This document shows positions 7,187 to 16,068 of a stretch of 64,000 nucleotides of DNA, one piece after another (positions within the stretch are counted from its first letter, which is position 1; each line of letters begins with the position of its first letter). The notes below the pieces were generated by a model. It worked only from the letters and a program-made list of their open reading frames with translations, was not told where the DNA came from and searched no databases. The position numbers were made by a program, and so were the translations under genes. The stretch is from Streptomyces sp. SAI-135 (GTDB taxonomy: Bacteria > Actinomycetota > Actinomycetes > Streptomycetales > Streptomycetaceae): the NCBI RefSeq assembly GCF_029893805.1, contig NZ_JARXYP010000002.1, forward strand, positions 6,820,001-6,884,000, given 5' to 3'.

Positions 7187-8353
7187 ATGCGCAGAACCGC
7201 TCTCCTGGCCACGGTCGCGGCCCTCGCCGCCGGCGCTCTCGCCGTGCCCGCCGACGCCGCGCCCGCCACCTTCGTCCATCCCGGAGTCACCGTCTCCCAG
7301 GGGCAGTTGGACTTCGCCCGCAGCAAGGTCAACGCGGGTGCCCAGCCCTGGAAAGGTGCCTTCGACGCGATGCTGGCGAGCAAGTACGCCGACCTGAACC
7401 GCACGCCCAAGCCGCGCGCGGTGGTCGAGTGCGGGTCGTACTCGAACCCCAACTACGGCTGCACCGACGAACGCGAGGACGCGATCGCCGCGTACACCGA
7501 CGCGCTCGCCTGGTACGTCACCCGGGACGAGCGGTACGCCAGGAAGGCCATCCAGCTCATGGACGCCTGGTCGGCGGTGATCACGGACCACACCAACAGC
7601 AACGCGCCCCTCCAGACCGGCTGGGCGGGCTCCTCCTGGCCCAAGGCCGCCGAGATCATCAAGTACACGTACGGCGGGGGCTGGGCGAACTCCGGGCGCT
7701 TCGCGACCATGCTCCGGAACGTCTACCTCCCCGAGGTCGTCAACGGCTCGAACTCCAACGGCAACTGGGAGCTGTCGATGATGGAGGCGGCCGTCGGCAT
7801 CTCCGTCTTCCTGGAGGACAAGACGTCGTACGACAAGGCCATGACGAAGTTCCGCACCCGTACCGCGGCCTACGTCTACCTCGCCTCCGACGGTGAGCTG
7901 CCCAGGACCGTGCCGAGCCAGAACCTCGACACCCGCGACAAGATCGTCGGTTACTGGCAGGGGCAGTCCACCTTCGTCACCGGGCTCACCCAGGAGACCT
8001 GCCGGGACTTCACGCACACGGGGTACGGCATCTCCGCGATCTCGCACGTCGCCGAGACGAGCCGGATCCAGGGACAGGACCTGTACGGCACGGACGTGGG
8101 GGAGCGGCTGCGGCAGGCGCTGGGGTTCCAGGCCAAGTACGAGCTGGGGACGGCCGTGCCGAGCTGGCTGTGCGGGGGGTCGCTGAAGCTCGGGCTCGGG
8201 CCGGTGACGGAGGTCGGGTACAACGCGCTGCACAACAGGCTCGGCACGGCCATGACCAATACGCAGGCCCTGACCGAGCGGAACCGTCCGGCGGGGAGCA
8301 ACAATCTCTTTGTGGCGTGGGAGACGCTCACACACGGGGACAACCCGAGCTGA
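7187..8353 (+). CDS. Secreted alginate-lyase-family protein, 388 aa
   Basis: The ATG at 7187 gives a clear Sec signal peptide: MRRT, a hydrophobic core to about residue 20, and a likely cut after ADA (residue 25). The mature part is an alpha/alpha-toroid polysaccharide lyase of the alginate_lyase family (PL5-like). Key segments are NSNGNWELSMMEAAVGI, carrying the Asn-Trp pair typical of the family, and DFTHTGYGISAISHVAE, where a His and Tyr could be catalytic. It should cleave a uronic-acid-containing polysaccharide outside the cell; the substrate is not certain. It looks inserted between core genes and has its own promoter. Confidence 0.8.
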   Translation: MRRTALLATVAALAAGALAVPADAAPATFVHPGVTVSQGQLDFARSKVNAGAQPWKGAFDAMLASKYADLNRTPKPRAVVECGSYSNPNYGCTDEREDAIAAYTDALAWYVTRDERYARKAIQLMDAWSAVITDHTNSNAPLQTGWAGSSWPKAAEIIKYTYGGGWANSGRFATMLRNVYLPEVVNGSNSNGNWELSMMEAAVGISVFLEDKTSYDKAMTKFRTRTAAYVYLASDGELPRTVPSQNLDTRDKIVGYWQGQSTFVTGLTQETCRDFTHTGYGISAISHVAETSRIQGQDLYGTDVGERLRQALGFQAKYELGTAVPSWLCGGSLKLGLGPVTEVGYNALHNRLGTAMTNTQALTERNRPAGSNNLFVAWETLTHGDNPS

Positions 8354-8432
8354 AACCGTTGAAGGCCGGGCGCCGGACGGTGATACTGGCGCCCGGTTCC
8401 ACGGGGTGCACGGGGTGCACGGGGGAGGACGC

Positions 8433-9125
8433 ATGACTCAGGTGGTCACCGAGACCATGGTGCGGGTCGAGGACATCCACAGGTCGTTCGGTGAGGGGGC
8501 CGCGGCGGTGCACGCACTGCGCGGGGTCTCCTTCGAGGTGCCGCGCGGTGAACTGGTCGCGCTCAAGGGGCGCTCGGGCTCCGGGAAGACGACACTCCTC
8601 AACATCGTCGGCGGGCTCGACCGGCCAGACCGGGGGCGCGTCGAACTCGACGGGGTGGACCTCGCGGGGCTGGACGAGGACGGGCTGCTGGCCCTGCGCC
8701 GGGACCGCATCGGCTTCGTCTTCCAGTCCTTCGGGCTCATCCCGATCCTGACGGCCGCCGAGAACGTGGGCGTGCCGATGCGGCTGCGGCGGATGGAGGC
8801 ACGCGCGCGTGAGGAGCGGGTCGAGCTGCTGCTGGCCCTGGTCGGCCTCGCGGACCACGCGAAGCAGCGACCCGGTGAGCTCTCCGGCGGCCAGCAGCAA
8901 CGTGTCGCCATCGCCCGCGCGCTGGCCAACAACCCCGCGCTCCTGGTCGCCGACGAGCCGACGGGCCAACTGGACGCGGAGACCGGTCACGCCGTGATGG
9001 AACTCCTGCGGGCCGTCGTGCACAGCGAGAACGTCACCGCACTGGTGGCGACCCATGACGCGACACTGCTGGATCTGGCGGATCGGGTGCTGGAGCTGGG
9101 GGACGGGGAGATCGTGACGGTGTGA
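8433..9125 (+). CDS. ABC transporter ATP-binding protein (MacB/LolD type), no permease nearby
   Basis: This 230-aa ATPase starts at ATG 8433 behind GGGGGAGGA. It has Walker A GRSGSGKTT, Q-loop FQSFGLIP, signature LSGGQQQR, Walker B LLVADEP and the H-loop ATHD. The LNIVGGLDRPDRG and FGLIPILTAAENV segments place it with MacB/LolD/FtsE-like ATPases, which partner with FtsX-type permeases. No permease gene follows; instead there is about 700 bp of low-quality sequence. It may serve a permease elsewhere, or its partner was lost. Confidence 0.85.
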   Translation: MTQVVTETMVRVEDIHRSFGEGAAAVHALRGVSFEVPRGELVALKGRSGSGKTTLLNIVGGLDRPDRGRVELDGVDLAGLDEDGLLALRRDRIGFVFQSFGLIPILTAAENVGVPMRLRRMEARAREERVELLLALVGLADHAKQRPGELSGGQQQRVAIARALANNPALLVADEPTGQLDAETGHAVMELLRAVVHSENVTALVATHDATLLDLADRVLELGDGEIVTV

Positions 9126-9829
9126 GTCGGGTGTACTCGCGTGAACGTGCCGGGAATTCGGGCGCGGGGTGACTGGCAGGGGTGACTGACAGGGGTGCTT
9201 CGGCTCCGGGGGCCGGCGTGACGGGTGCGCTCCGGGCCGGTGCGGCCGCCGGGCATGCGGCTGCGGTCCGGGGGACGGCCGCGGAGGCACTCGGGTACGT
9301 CCGGGCGGCCTGAAGGTCTCTGACCCTGGGCGGGGTCGGGGTGGCGACGGGCGTCGCAGCGGCGCCGGGTGGCTGAAGCCCTGCCCGGGCAGGGCTGCGG
9401 GGGGTTCGCTGCTTGACCGGAGGGGGCTCCGGGAGGTGGGCCGTGGGCGAGGGCCCCGGACGCCAAGTCCGTTTCCGGGGCTCTTGTCATGGGCTCAGGC
9501 GGGTGTGCAGGGGGTGTCGTGACTCGGGGGCAACGCCCTGCGTCCGGCTCCCGCCGCGGTGGGCTGGTCGTCCAGCCCGTTTCCGAGGCTTTCGTGGTGG
9601 CGCACGCGAGGATGCAGGGGCTGTCGTGGCTCGCTGGTGCACGGGATCCCGCCCCCTGGCTGCGGCCCATGGGTCCGAGATGCCGGAACCCGCTCAGAGA
9701 CCCCCGTCACCTCCCGCGTCAGAGTTGCGTCAAGGACCGGCCACCAGGGCGCTCCAGGCCCGCTCACCAGCCCCGGCGGCCGTAAGGTCGACGCTGCGCA
9801 GGCAGTGATGACCGGAAGACAATGGACCC
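9126..9829. other. About 700 bp without a supported gene, internally repeated
   Basis: Open frames exist on both strands but have poor codon pattern and low-complexity translations. At 9166-9197 a 13-base unit (GGGGTGACTGRCA) occurs 2.5 times in tandem. Segments near 9471 and 9579, both starting GTTTCC and each containing TGCAGGGG-TGTCGTG about 35 bases later, suggest a degenerate 108-bp duplication. A 43-codon frame from GTG 9182 to 9313 is possible but unsupported. The kdpDE promoter should be at the right end. Confidence 0.45.
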
Positions 9830-12385
9830 ATGGGACGCGGCAGGCTTCGGATTTATCTCGGTGCGGCGCCGGGCGTCGGGAAGACGTACGCGATGCTGTC
9901 CGAGGCGCACCGCAGGATCGAGCGGGGAACCGACTGTGTCGTGGGGTTCGTGGAGCACCACGGGCGGCCGCGTACCGAGGTGATGCTGCACGGGCTCGAG
10001 GAGATCCCGCGCCGTGAGCTCGAGTACCGGGACTCCGTCTTCACCGAGATGGACGTCGACGCCGTGCTGCGCAGGGCCCCCGCCGTCGCTCTGGTGGACG
10101 AACTCGCGCACACCAACATCCCGGGCTCGCGCAACGCCAAGCGCTGGCAGGACGTGGAGGAACTGCTCGCGGCCGGGATCGACGTCGTCTCCACCGTGAA
10201 CATCCAGCACCTGGAGTCGCTCGGCGACGTCGTCGAGTCGATCACCGGGGTGCGCCAGCGCGAGACCGTGCCCGACGAGGTCGTACGGCGGGCCGATCAG
10301 ATCGAGCTGGTCGACATGTCGCCCCAGGCGCTCAGAAGGCGGATGGCGCACGGGAACATCTACCAGCCCGACAAGGTCGACGCGGCCCTCTCCAACTACT
10401 TCCGGCCCGGCAACCTCACCGCCCTGCGGGAGCTCGCGCTGCTCTGGGTGGCCGACCGGGTCGACGCCTACCTCAAGCAGTACCGCAACGAGCACCGGGT
10501 CTCGAAGATCTGGGGATCCAGGGAGCGGATCGTCGTCGGGCTGACCGGGGGACCGGAGGGGCGGACCCTCATCCGGCGCGCGGCGCGGCTCGCCGAGAAG
10601 GGCGCCGGAGGTGAGGTGCTCGCCGTCTACATAGCCCGCAGCGACGGTCTGACGTCCGCCTCGCCCAAGGAGCTCGCCGTCCAGAGGACCCTCGTCGAGG
10701 ACCTTGGCGGAACCTTTCACCATGTCGTCGGCGACGACATACCCGCCGCGCTGCTGGACTTCGCGCGCGGGGTCAACGCCACCCAGATCGTCCTCGGCTC
10801 CTCCCGCCGCAAGACCTGGCAGTACGTCTTCGGACCCGGCGTCGGCGCGACCGTGGCCCGCGAGTCCGGACCCGACCTGGACGTGCACATCGTCACCCAC
10901 GACGAGGTCGCCAAGGGGCGCGGACTGCCCGTCGCGCGCAGCGCACGGCTCGGGCGGGCCCGGATCCTGTGGGGCTGGCTGGTCGGCGTGGTGGCCCCGG
11001 TGCTCCTGACGGTCCTGCTCACCACCGTCGACCTCGGCCTCGCCAACGACATGCTGCTGTTCCTGGCGGTCGTGGTGGCCGCGGCCCTGCTCGGCGGACT
11101 GTTCCCCGCCCTCGCCTCGGCCGCGGTCGGCTCGCTGCTGCTGAACTACTTCTACACACCGCCCCTGCACCGCTGGACCATCGCCGACCCCAAGAACATC
11201 GTCGCCATCGTGATCTTCGTGGGCGTCGGCGTCTCGGTGGCCTCCGTCGTCGACCTCGCGGCCAGGAGGACCCACCAGGCGGCCCGGTTGCGCGCCGAGT
11301 CGGAGATCCTGTCCTTCCTCGCCGGGAACGTGCTGCGCGGCGAGACCCGTCTGGAGGAGCTCCTGGAACGCGTCCGGGAGACCTTCGGCATGGAGTCCGC
11401 GGCCCTGCTGGAACGGGAGAGCGACGTCGAGCCGTGGACCTGCGCGGGCCGGGCGGGGCTGGGACCGCCCGTGGAGCGGCCCGAGGACGCCGACGTCGAC
11501 ATGCCGGTGGGGGACCACATGGCGCTCGCGCTCACCGGCCGGGTGCTGCCCGCCGAGGACCGCCGGGTGCTCGCCGCCTTCGCCGCCCAGGCCGCCGTCG
11601 TCCTGGACCGCCGCAGGCTCCAGGAGGAGGCCGACCAGGCCCGCGCGCTGGCCGAGGGCAATCGCATCCGTACGGCGCTCCTCGCGGCCGTGTCGCACGA
11701 CCTGCGGACCCCGCTCGCCGGGATCAAGGCGGCCGTCTCGTCGCTCAGGTCCGACGACGTCGACTGGTCCGAGGAGGACCGGGCCGAGCTCCTGGAGGGC
11801 ATCGAGGAGGGCGCCGACCGGCTGGACCACCTCGTGGGCAACCTGCTCGACATGTCCCGCCTGCAGACCGGCACGGTCACCGCGATCATCCGCGAGATCG
11901 ACCTCGACGAGGTGGTGCCGATGGCGCTCGGCGGGGTGCCCGACGGCAGCGTGGAGCTGGACGTGCCGGAGACCCTGCCCATGGTCGCCGTCGACCCGGG
12001 GCTGCTGGAGCGGTCGGTGGCCAACCTGGTCGAGAACGCCGTCAAGTACAGCCCGTCCGACAGCCCTGTCCGGGTCTCCGCCAGCGCCATCGCCGACCGG
12101 GTCGAGGTGCGGGTCGTGGATCGCGGCCCCGGTGTCCCCGACGAGGCCAAGGAGCGCATCTTCGCGCCCTTCCAGCGCCACGGCGACGCCCCGCGCGGTG
12201 CCGGGGTGGGGCTCGGGCTCGCGGTGGCCCGGGGCTTCGCGGAGGCCATGAACGGCACGCTCAACGCCGAGGACACGCCCGGCGGCGGCCTCACCATGGT
12301 GCTGACGCTCCGCGCGGCGGACGCGCGCCCGGAGCTCCCCGATGACCCCTTTGCAGCGGCAGAACCCGAAAGGCAGGCCACATGA
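9830..12385 (+). CDS. kdpD: Sensor histidine kinase KdpD
   Basis: This 851-aa protein has the full KdpD layout: N-terminal KdpD domain with Walker A GAAPGVGKT (about 11-19) and Walker B ALVDELAHTN, a universal-stress domain (about 230-360, GLTGGPEGRTLIRRAARL), four closely spaced membrane helices (about 380-480, DUF4118), a GAF-like linker, a HisKA domain with H623 (AVSHDLRTPLAG), and an ATPase domain (NLVENAVKYS, GVGLGLAVARG). KdpD senses potassium limitation and phosphorylates KdpE; in several bacteria the universal-stress domain binds c-di-AMP. No kdpFABC is nearby, so the target is elsewhere. It overlaps kdpE by 4 bases. Confidence 0.95.
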   Translation: MGRGRLRIYLGAAPGVGKTYAMLSEAHRRIERGTDCVVGFVEHHGRPRTEVMLHGLEEIPRRELEYRDSVFTEMDVDAVLRRAPAVALVDELAHTNIPGSRNAKRWQDVEELLAAGIDVVSTVNIQHLESLGDVVESITGVRQRETVPDEVVRRADQIELVDMSPQALRRRMAHGNIYQPDKVDAALSNYFRPGNLTALRELALLWVADRVDAYLKQYRNEHRVSKIWGSRERIVVGLTGGPEGRTLIRRAARLAEKGAGGEVLAVYIARSDGLTSASPKELAVQRTLVEDLGGTFHHVVGDDIPAALLDFARGVNATQIVLGSSRRKTWQYVFGPGVGATVARESGPDLDVHIVTHDEVAKGRGLPVARSARLGRARILWGWLVGVVAPVLLTVLLTTVDLGLANDMLLFLAVVVAAALLGGLFPALASAAVGSLLLNYFYTPPLHRWTIADPKNIVAIVIFVGVGVSVASVVDLAARRTHQAARLRAESEILSFLAGNVLRGETRLEELLERVRETFGMESAALLERESDVEPWTCAGRAGLGPPVERPEDADVDMPVGDHMALALTGRVLPAEDRRVLAAFAAQAAVVLDRRRLQEEADQARALAEGNRIRTALLAAVSHDLRTPLAGIKAAVSSLRSDDVDWSEEDRAELLEGIEEGADRLDHLVGNLLDMSRLQTGTVTAIIREIDLDEVVPMALGGVPDGSVELDVPETLPMVAVDPGLLERSVANLVENAVKYSPSDSPVRVSASAIADRVEVRVVDRGPGVPDEAKERIFAPFQRHGDAPRGAGVGLGLAVARGFAEAMNGTLNAEDTPGGGLTMVLTLRAADARPELPDDPFAAAEPERQAT

Positions 12386-13065
12386 CCAGGGTGTTGGTCA
12401 TCGACGACGAGCCGCAGATCGTGCGCGCCCTCGTGATCAACCTCAAGGCGCGCAAGTACGAGGTCGACGCGGCGCACGACGGCGCCACCGCCCTCCGGCT
12501 CGCCGCCGCCCGCCACCCCGACGTGGTCGTCCTCGACCTGGGCCTGCCGGACATGGACGGCGTGGAGGTGATCAGGGGGCTGCGCGGCTGGACCCGGGTG
12601 CCGATCCTGGTGCTGTCCGCCCGGCACTCCTCCGACGAGAAGGTCGAGGCGCTGGACGCGGGTGCCGACGACTACGTCACCAAGCCCTTCGGCATGGACG
12701 AGCTGCTCGCCCGCCTCAGGGCCGCAGTGCGCCGCGCCGAGCCCACCGGGGGCGGCGAGGGCGACGTCCTGGTGGAGACCGACGAGTTCACCGTCGACCT
12801 GGCCGCCAAGAAGGTCCGCAGGCACGGCAGGGACGTACGTCTCACTCCCACCGAGTGGCACCTGCTGGAGGTGCTGGTCCGCAACCCCGGGCGGCTCGTC
12901 GGCCAGAAGCAGCTCCTCCAGGAGGTCTGGGGGCCGTCGTACGGGACGGAGACGAACTACCTGCGGGTCTACATGGCCCAGCTGCGGCGGAAGCTGGAGG
13001 CGGATCCCTCGCACCCCAAGCACTTCGTCACCGAACCGGGCATGGGATACCGGTTCGAACGCTAG
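12382..13065 (+). CDS. kdpE: Response regulator KdpE
   Basis: The 227-aa OmpR-family regulator has a receiver domain with D8/D9 and phospho-acceptor D52 (VVVLDLGLPDMDG), K in TKPFGMDEL, and a winged-helix domain ending with the typical GMGYRFER. The ATG overlaps the kdpD stop (ATGA), which couples translation. KdpE activates K+-uptake genes when phosphorylated by KdpD. Its genomic partners here are TrkA-type proteins and a KimA-like importer rather than the Kdp ATPase. Confidence 0.93.
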   Translation: MTRVLVIDDEPQIVRALVINLKARKYEVDAAHDGATALRLAAARHPDVVVLDLGLPDMDGVEVIRGLRGWTRVPILVLSARHSSDEKVEALDAGADDYVTKPFGMDELLARLRAAVRRAEPTGGGEGDVLVETDEFTVDLAAKKVRRHGRDVRLTPTEWHLLEVLVRNPGRLVGQKQLLQEVWGPSYGTETNYLRVYMAQLRRKLEADPSHPKHFVTEPGMGYRFER

Positions 13066-13111
13066 TGCTGCGGGTACAACGCTGTCGGCGCACCCCGGTA
13101 CGCTTTCGGAT

Positions 13112-13510
13112 ATGAGTGCTGTTCCTCGTTCCGAGAAGCCGGTGGGCCGGTTCCGGCGCATGCTCGACCGGCTCTCCTCGTCGCAGGAGGACCTGGAGTC
13201 CGAGGAGCTGCGGGAGGACACCGACACCACCGGCTGCACCAGGATCGGCGACTGCCACGACCGTCAGATCGTGACTGTTACTGGTACCTTGCGCACGGTC
13301 ACCCTGCGTCCGCGCGCGGGCGTCCCGGCCCTGGAGGCCGAGCTGTTCGACGGCTCCGCCGCCCTGGACGTGGTGTGGCTCGGCCGGCGTTCCATCGTCG
13401 GGATAGAGCCCGGGCGCAAGCTGATCGCCTCCGGGCGGATCTCGATGAGCCGGGGCCGCCGGGTGCTGTTCAATCCGAAGTACGAACTCCGACCCCTCGG
13501 ACGGGAGTAG
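13112..13510 (+). CDS. OB-fold nucleic-acid-binding protein, 132 aa
   Basis: The ATG at 13112 gives a short charged N terminus (RRMLDRLSSSQEDLESEELRE is the helical lead) followed from about residue 53 by a small OB-fold: QIVTVTGTLRTVTLRP, LEAELFDGSAALDVVWLGRR, and GRISMSRGRRVLFNPKYEL. Such proteins, annotated tRNA_anti/OB-fold, are conserved in Streptomyces next to the DUF3159 gene; the ligand is presumably single-stranded nucleic acid. The DUF3159 start lies 3 bases after the stop, so they form an operon. Confidence 0.8.
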   Translation: MSAVPRSEKPVGRFRRMLDRLSSSQEDLESEELREDTDTTGCTRIGDCHDRQIVTVTGTLRTVTLRPRAGVPALEAELFDGSAALDVVWLGRRSIVGIEPGRKLIASGRISMSRGRRVLFNPKYELRPLGRE

Positions 13511-13513
13511 CCG

Positions 13514-14281
13514 GTGACGTCCCTCGACAAGCCGACCGAAGACACGCAGGCCGACGACGCACGGGCGGTGACCGAGGCCGCCCTGTTCGAGGCGTTCGGC
13601 GGCGTCCGGGGCATGGTCGAGACGGTTCTGCCGGGCCTGCTCTTCGTCACGATCTTCACGATCAACAAGGACCTGCACCTGTCGGCGATCGCCGCGCTCG
13701 CGGTGTCCCTGCTGCTGGTCGTGGTCCGCCTGGTCATGCGGGACACCGTCAAGCACGCCTTCAGCGGGGTCTTCGGCGTCGCCTTCGGTGTCGTCTTCGC
13801 GATGATGACCGGCAACGCCAAGAACTTCTACCTGCCGGGCATGCTGTACACCCTGGGCCTGGGCCTGGCGTACGTCATCACCACGCTCGCCGGTGTGCCG
13901 CTGATGGGCCTCATCCTCGGCCCGGTCTTCAAGGAGAACCTCTCCTGGCGGACCCGCAACCCCGGCCGCAAGAAGGCGTACGCCAAGGCCAGTTACGCCT
14001 GGGGCGGCATCCTGCTCGCCAAGTGCGCGATCCTCTTCCCGCTGTACTGGTGGGCCGACACCGCACAGCTCGGCTGGGTCCTGGTCGCCCTGAAGATCCC
14101 GCCCTTCCTGCTCGCCGTATGGCTGACGTGGGTCTTCCTCGCGAAGGCGCCGGCTCCGATCGACGTGTTCGCGGAGATGGAGGCCGAGGAGAAGGCCGAG
14201 GAGGAACGCAAGGCCGCGTCGGCGGCGGAGCGTGCCGAGCAGGGTGAGGTCGCGGGCGGACGGCACAGGCGAGAAGCCTAG
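13514..14281 (+). CDS. DUF3159 family membrane protein, 255 aa
   Basis: After a 30-residue hydrophilic N terminus there are five to six membrane helices (about 38-200), with the family motifs EAFGGVRGMVETVLPGL and TRNPGRKKAYAKAS. The C terminus is a charged Glu/Ala/Arg-rich tail (EMEAEEKAEEERKAA). This is DUF3159, actinobacterial, with no established function. It is the last gene of the operon: its stop lies 3 bases before a perfect 27-bp hairpin. Confidence 0.85.
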   Translation: MTSLDKPTEDTQADDARAVTEAALFEAFGGVRGMVETVLPGLLFVTIFTINKDLHLSAIAALAVSLLLVVVRLVMRDTVKHAFSGVFGVAFGVVFAMMTGNAKNFYLPGMLYTLGLGLAYVITTLAGVPLMGLILGPVFKENLSWRTRNPGRKKAYAKASYAWGGILLAKCAILFPLYWWADTAQLGWVLVALKIPPFLLAVWLTWVFLAKAPAPIDVFAEMEAEEKAEEERKAASAAERAEQGEVAGGRHRREA

Positions 14282-14284
14282 ATC

Positions 14285-14342
14285 GCGCTACGACGACGGA
14301 GGGCGCCCCGCACACGCGGGGCGCCCTCCGTCGTCGTAGCGC
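14285..14342. terminator. Perfect 27-bp bidirectional terminator hairpin
   Basis: Two exactly complementary 27-base arms (14285-14311 and 14316-14342) enclose the loop ACAC. The hairpin fills the 61-bp gap between two convergent stop codons almost completely, ending directly at the stop of the TrkA gene on the minus strand. Confidence 0.9.
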
Positions 14343-15017
14343 CTAAGAAGCTTCTTCCTTGCGGACCGACAGCAGGTCCTCCAGCTGCTCCTCGCGGGCC
14401 TGGGCCGCCACGAACAGGAGCTCGTCGCCGGCCTCAAGGGAGTCGTCCTGGGTCGGGGTGAGGACGCGGGTGCCGCGGATGATGGTGACCAGGGAAGTGT
14501 CCTCGGGCCACTCCACGTCGCCGACCGTGGTGCCGGCCAGCGCCGACTCCTCCGGCAGGGTCAGCTCGACGAGGTTCGCGTCGCCGTGGCTGAAGCGGAG
14601 CAGGCGGACCAGGTCGCCGACGCTCACCGCCTCCTCGACCAGGGCGGACATCAGACGCGGGGTGGAGACGGCGACGTCCACGCCCCAGGACTCGTTGAAC
14701 AGCCACTCGTTCTTCGGGTTGTTCACCCGGGCGACGACCCGCGGGACGCCGTACTCCGTCTTCGCCAGCAGGGAGACGACCAGGTTGACCTTGTCGTCGC
14801 CGGTCGCGGCGATCACGACGTTGCAGCGCTGGAGCGCGGCCTCGTCCAGGGAGGTGATCTCGCAGGCGTCGGCGAGCAGCCACTCCGCCTGCGGGACGCG
14901 CTCGACCGAGATGGCGGTCGGCGCCTTGTCGACGAGAAGGACCTCGTGGCCGTTCTCCAGCAGTTCGCCCGCGATCGAGCGGCCGACCGCACCGGCACCG
15001 GCAATGGCGACCCTCAT
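14343..15017 (-). CDS. trkA: TrkA-type potassium channel/transporter regulator, 224 aa
   Basis: It starts at ATG 15017, overlapping the last base of the upstream TrkA-like gene stop. The N-terminal RCK_N Rossmann domain has GAGAVGRSIAGELLENGHEV with an acidic residue at the end of strand 2 (LLVDKAP) for NAD binding; the C-terminal RCK_C domain begins near residue 135 and contains VELTLPEESALAGTTVGDV. Such proteins sit on the cytoplasmic side of Trk/Ktr-type K+ channels and gate them in response to nucleotides. No TrkH/KtrB membrane partner is nearby; the KimA-like importer across the intergenic region is the nearest K+ protein. Confidence 0.88.
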   Translation of the reverse strand: MRVAIAGAGAVGRSIAGELLENGHEVLLVDKAPTAISVERVPQAEWLLADACEITSLDEAALQRCNVVIAATGDDKVNLVVSLLAKTEYGVPRVVARVNNPKNEWLFNESWGVDVAVSTPRLMSALVEEAVSVGDLVRLLRFSHGDANLVELTLPEESALAGTTVGDVEWPEDTSLVTIIRGTRVLTPTQDDSLEAGDELLFVAAQAREEQLEDLLSVRKEEAS

Positions 15018-15688
15018 CAGTGACCGCCCTCCTCTTCGGGGCCCTCGGCGAAGGACGCCTCGACCTTCTCGATGTCGTCCGTGCGCATCATCACGTGGAC
15101 CAGGTCGCCCTCCTGCAGCACCGTCTGCGAGGTGGGCAGGATGGCCTCGCCGAGGCGGGTGAGGAACGCGACGCGGACGCCCGTCTCCTCCTGCATCTTG
15201 CTGATCTTGTGGCCGACCCAGGCGGTCGAGGCGTGCACCTCGGCCAACTGGACACCGCCGGTGGGGTCGCGCCACAACGGCTCCGCGCCGGACGGCAGCA
15301 GACGGCGCAGCATCTGGTCCGCCGTCCAGCGGACCGTGGCCACCGTCGGGATGCCGAGGCGCTGGTAGACCTCGGCGCGCCGGGGGTCGTAGATCCGGGC
15401 CGCGACGTTCTCGATGCCGAACATCTCGCGGGCCACCCGGGCGGCGATGATGTTGGAGTTGTCGCCGCTGGAGACCGCGGCGAAGGCGCCCGCCTCCTCG
15501 ATGCCCGCCTCGCGCAGGGTGTCCTGGTCGAAGCCGACTCCGGTGACACGACGACCGCCGAAACCGGAGCCCAGTCGTCGGAAGGCGGTGGGGTCCTGGT
15601 CGATCACGGCGACCGTGTGCCCCTGTTGCTCCAGGGTCTGGGCGAGAGCGGAACCCACTCTCCCGCAGCCCATGATGACGATGTGCAC
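15017..15688 (-). CDS. trkA: TrkA-type potassium uptake regulator, 223 aa
   Basis: First gene of a two-gene operon with the next trkA paralogue. It begins MHIVIMGCGRVGSALAQTLE, the RCK_N nucleotide-binding loop, with the strand-2 acidic residue in VIDQDP. A C-terminal RCK_C domain follows from about residue 140 (AEVHASTAWVGHKISKMQ). The C-terminal tail is acidic. The two paralogues probably form a hetero-oligomeric ring or regulate separate channels; which applies cannot be seen. Its start at ATG 15688 is not preceded by a strong ribosome-binding site. Confidence 0.88.
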   Translation of the reverse strand: MHIVIMGCGRVGSALAQTLEQQGHTVAVIDQDPTAFRRLGSGFGGRRVTGVGFDQDTLREAGIEEAGAFAAVSSGDNSNIIAARVAREMFGIENVAARIYDPRRAEVYQRLGIPTVATVRWTADQMLRRLLPSGAEPLWRDPTGGVQLAEVHASTAWVGHKISKMQEETGVRVAFLTRLGEAILPTSQTVLQEGDLVHVMMRTDDIEKVEASFAEGPEEEGGH

Positions 15689-16068
15689 GACCGTCCTTCC
15701 GGTGTCAATAAGTACTGCTCAGCCACATCAGGGTCTCAGACCGACGCCCAAGCTACACACGCGCGGTAGGACGACGGCACCCCTGTGCACGGTTGCCCCG
15801 ACTTCGTGCCGTTCAGCGGCGGCTGATGCTGCGGACGCTCGCAAGAGTCAGGAATCCGAGGCCGACGAGGGTGGCCGCGGCGCCGATCAGCTCTGCGGTC
15901 GTGTGCATGGAACCTCCGGGGCCGGTAGGGGGCGGGGTCCTGTCATATAGGCATGCCGCTTCACCCACCTGCGGAATCCGTAGCCGGGCACATGCGTATT
16001 TCACCCGGAGAGCAGATGCGGGGTGCCGGGTGGTTGTCCGCCCGTTCGAACGCTTACGCTTCTCTGTT
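15689..16068. promoter_or_regulatory. Divergent region between trkA and the KimA-like gene
   Basis: About 380 bp that contains one small minus-strand ORF (15813-15908) and the promoters of the trkA pair and of the KimA-like gene. No riboswitch-like fold was recognised by eye. Confidence 0.35.
15813..15908 (-). CDS. Small single-pass membrane protein, 31 aa
   Basis: ATG 15908 is preceded by GGAGG at ideal distance (GGAGGTTCC-ATG). The peptide MHTTAELIGAAATLVGLGFL... consists of one membrane helix (about 7-25) and a basic tail SVRSISRR, giving an inside-C orientation. It sits between a TrkA operon and a K+ importer; tiny proteins of this kind (KdpF-like) can accompany transporters, but that role is only a guess. 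Too short for similarity-based assignment. Confidence 0.6.
   Translation of the reverse strand: MHTTAELIGAAATLVGLGFLTLASVRSISRR

Noticed and set aside
9182..9313. Possible 43-aa ORF (VTDRGASAPGAGVTGALRAG...).
   Set aside because: Ala/Gly-rich low complexity, no clear ribosome-binding site, overlaps a tandem repeat.
9764..12181. Long minus-strand open frame of about 805 codons opposite kdpD.
   Set aside because: Typical antisense shadow in high-GC DNA; the plus frame encodes a full-length KdpD with all motifs.
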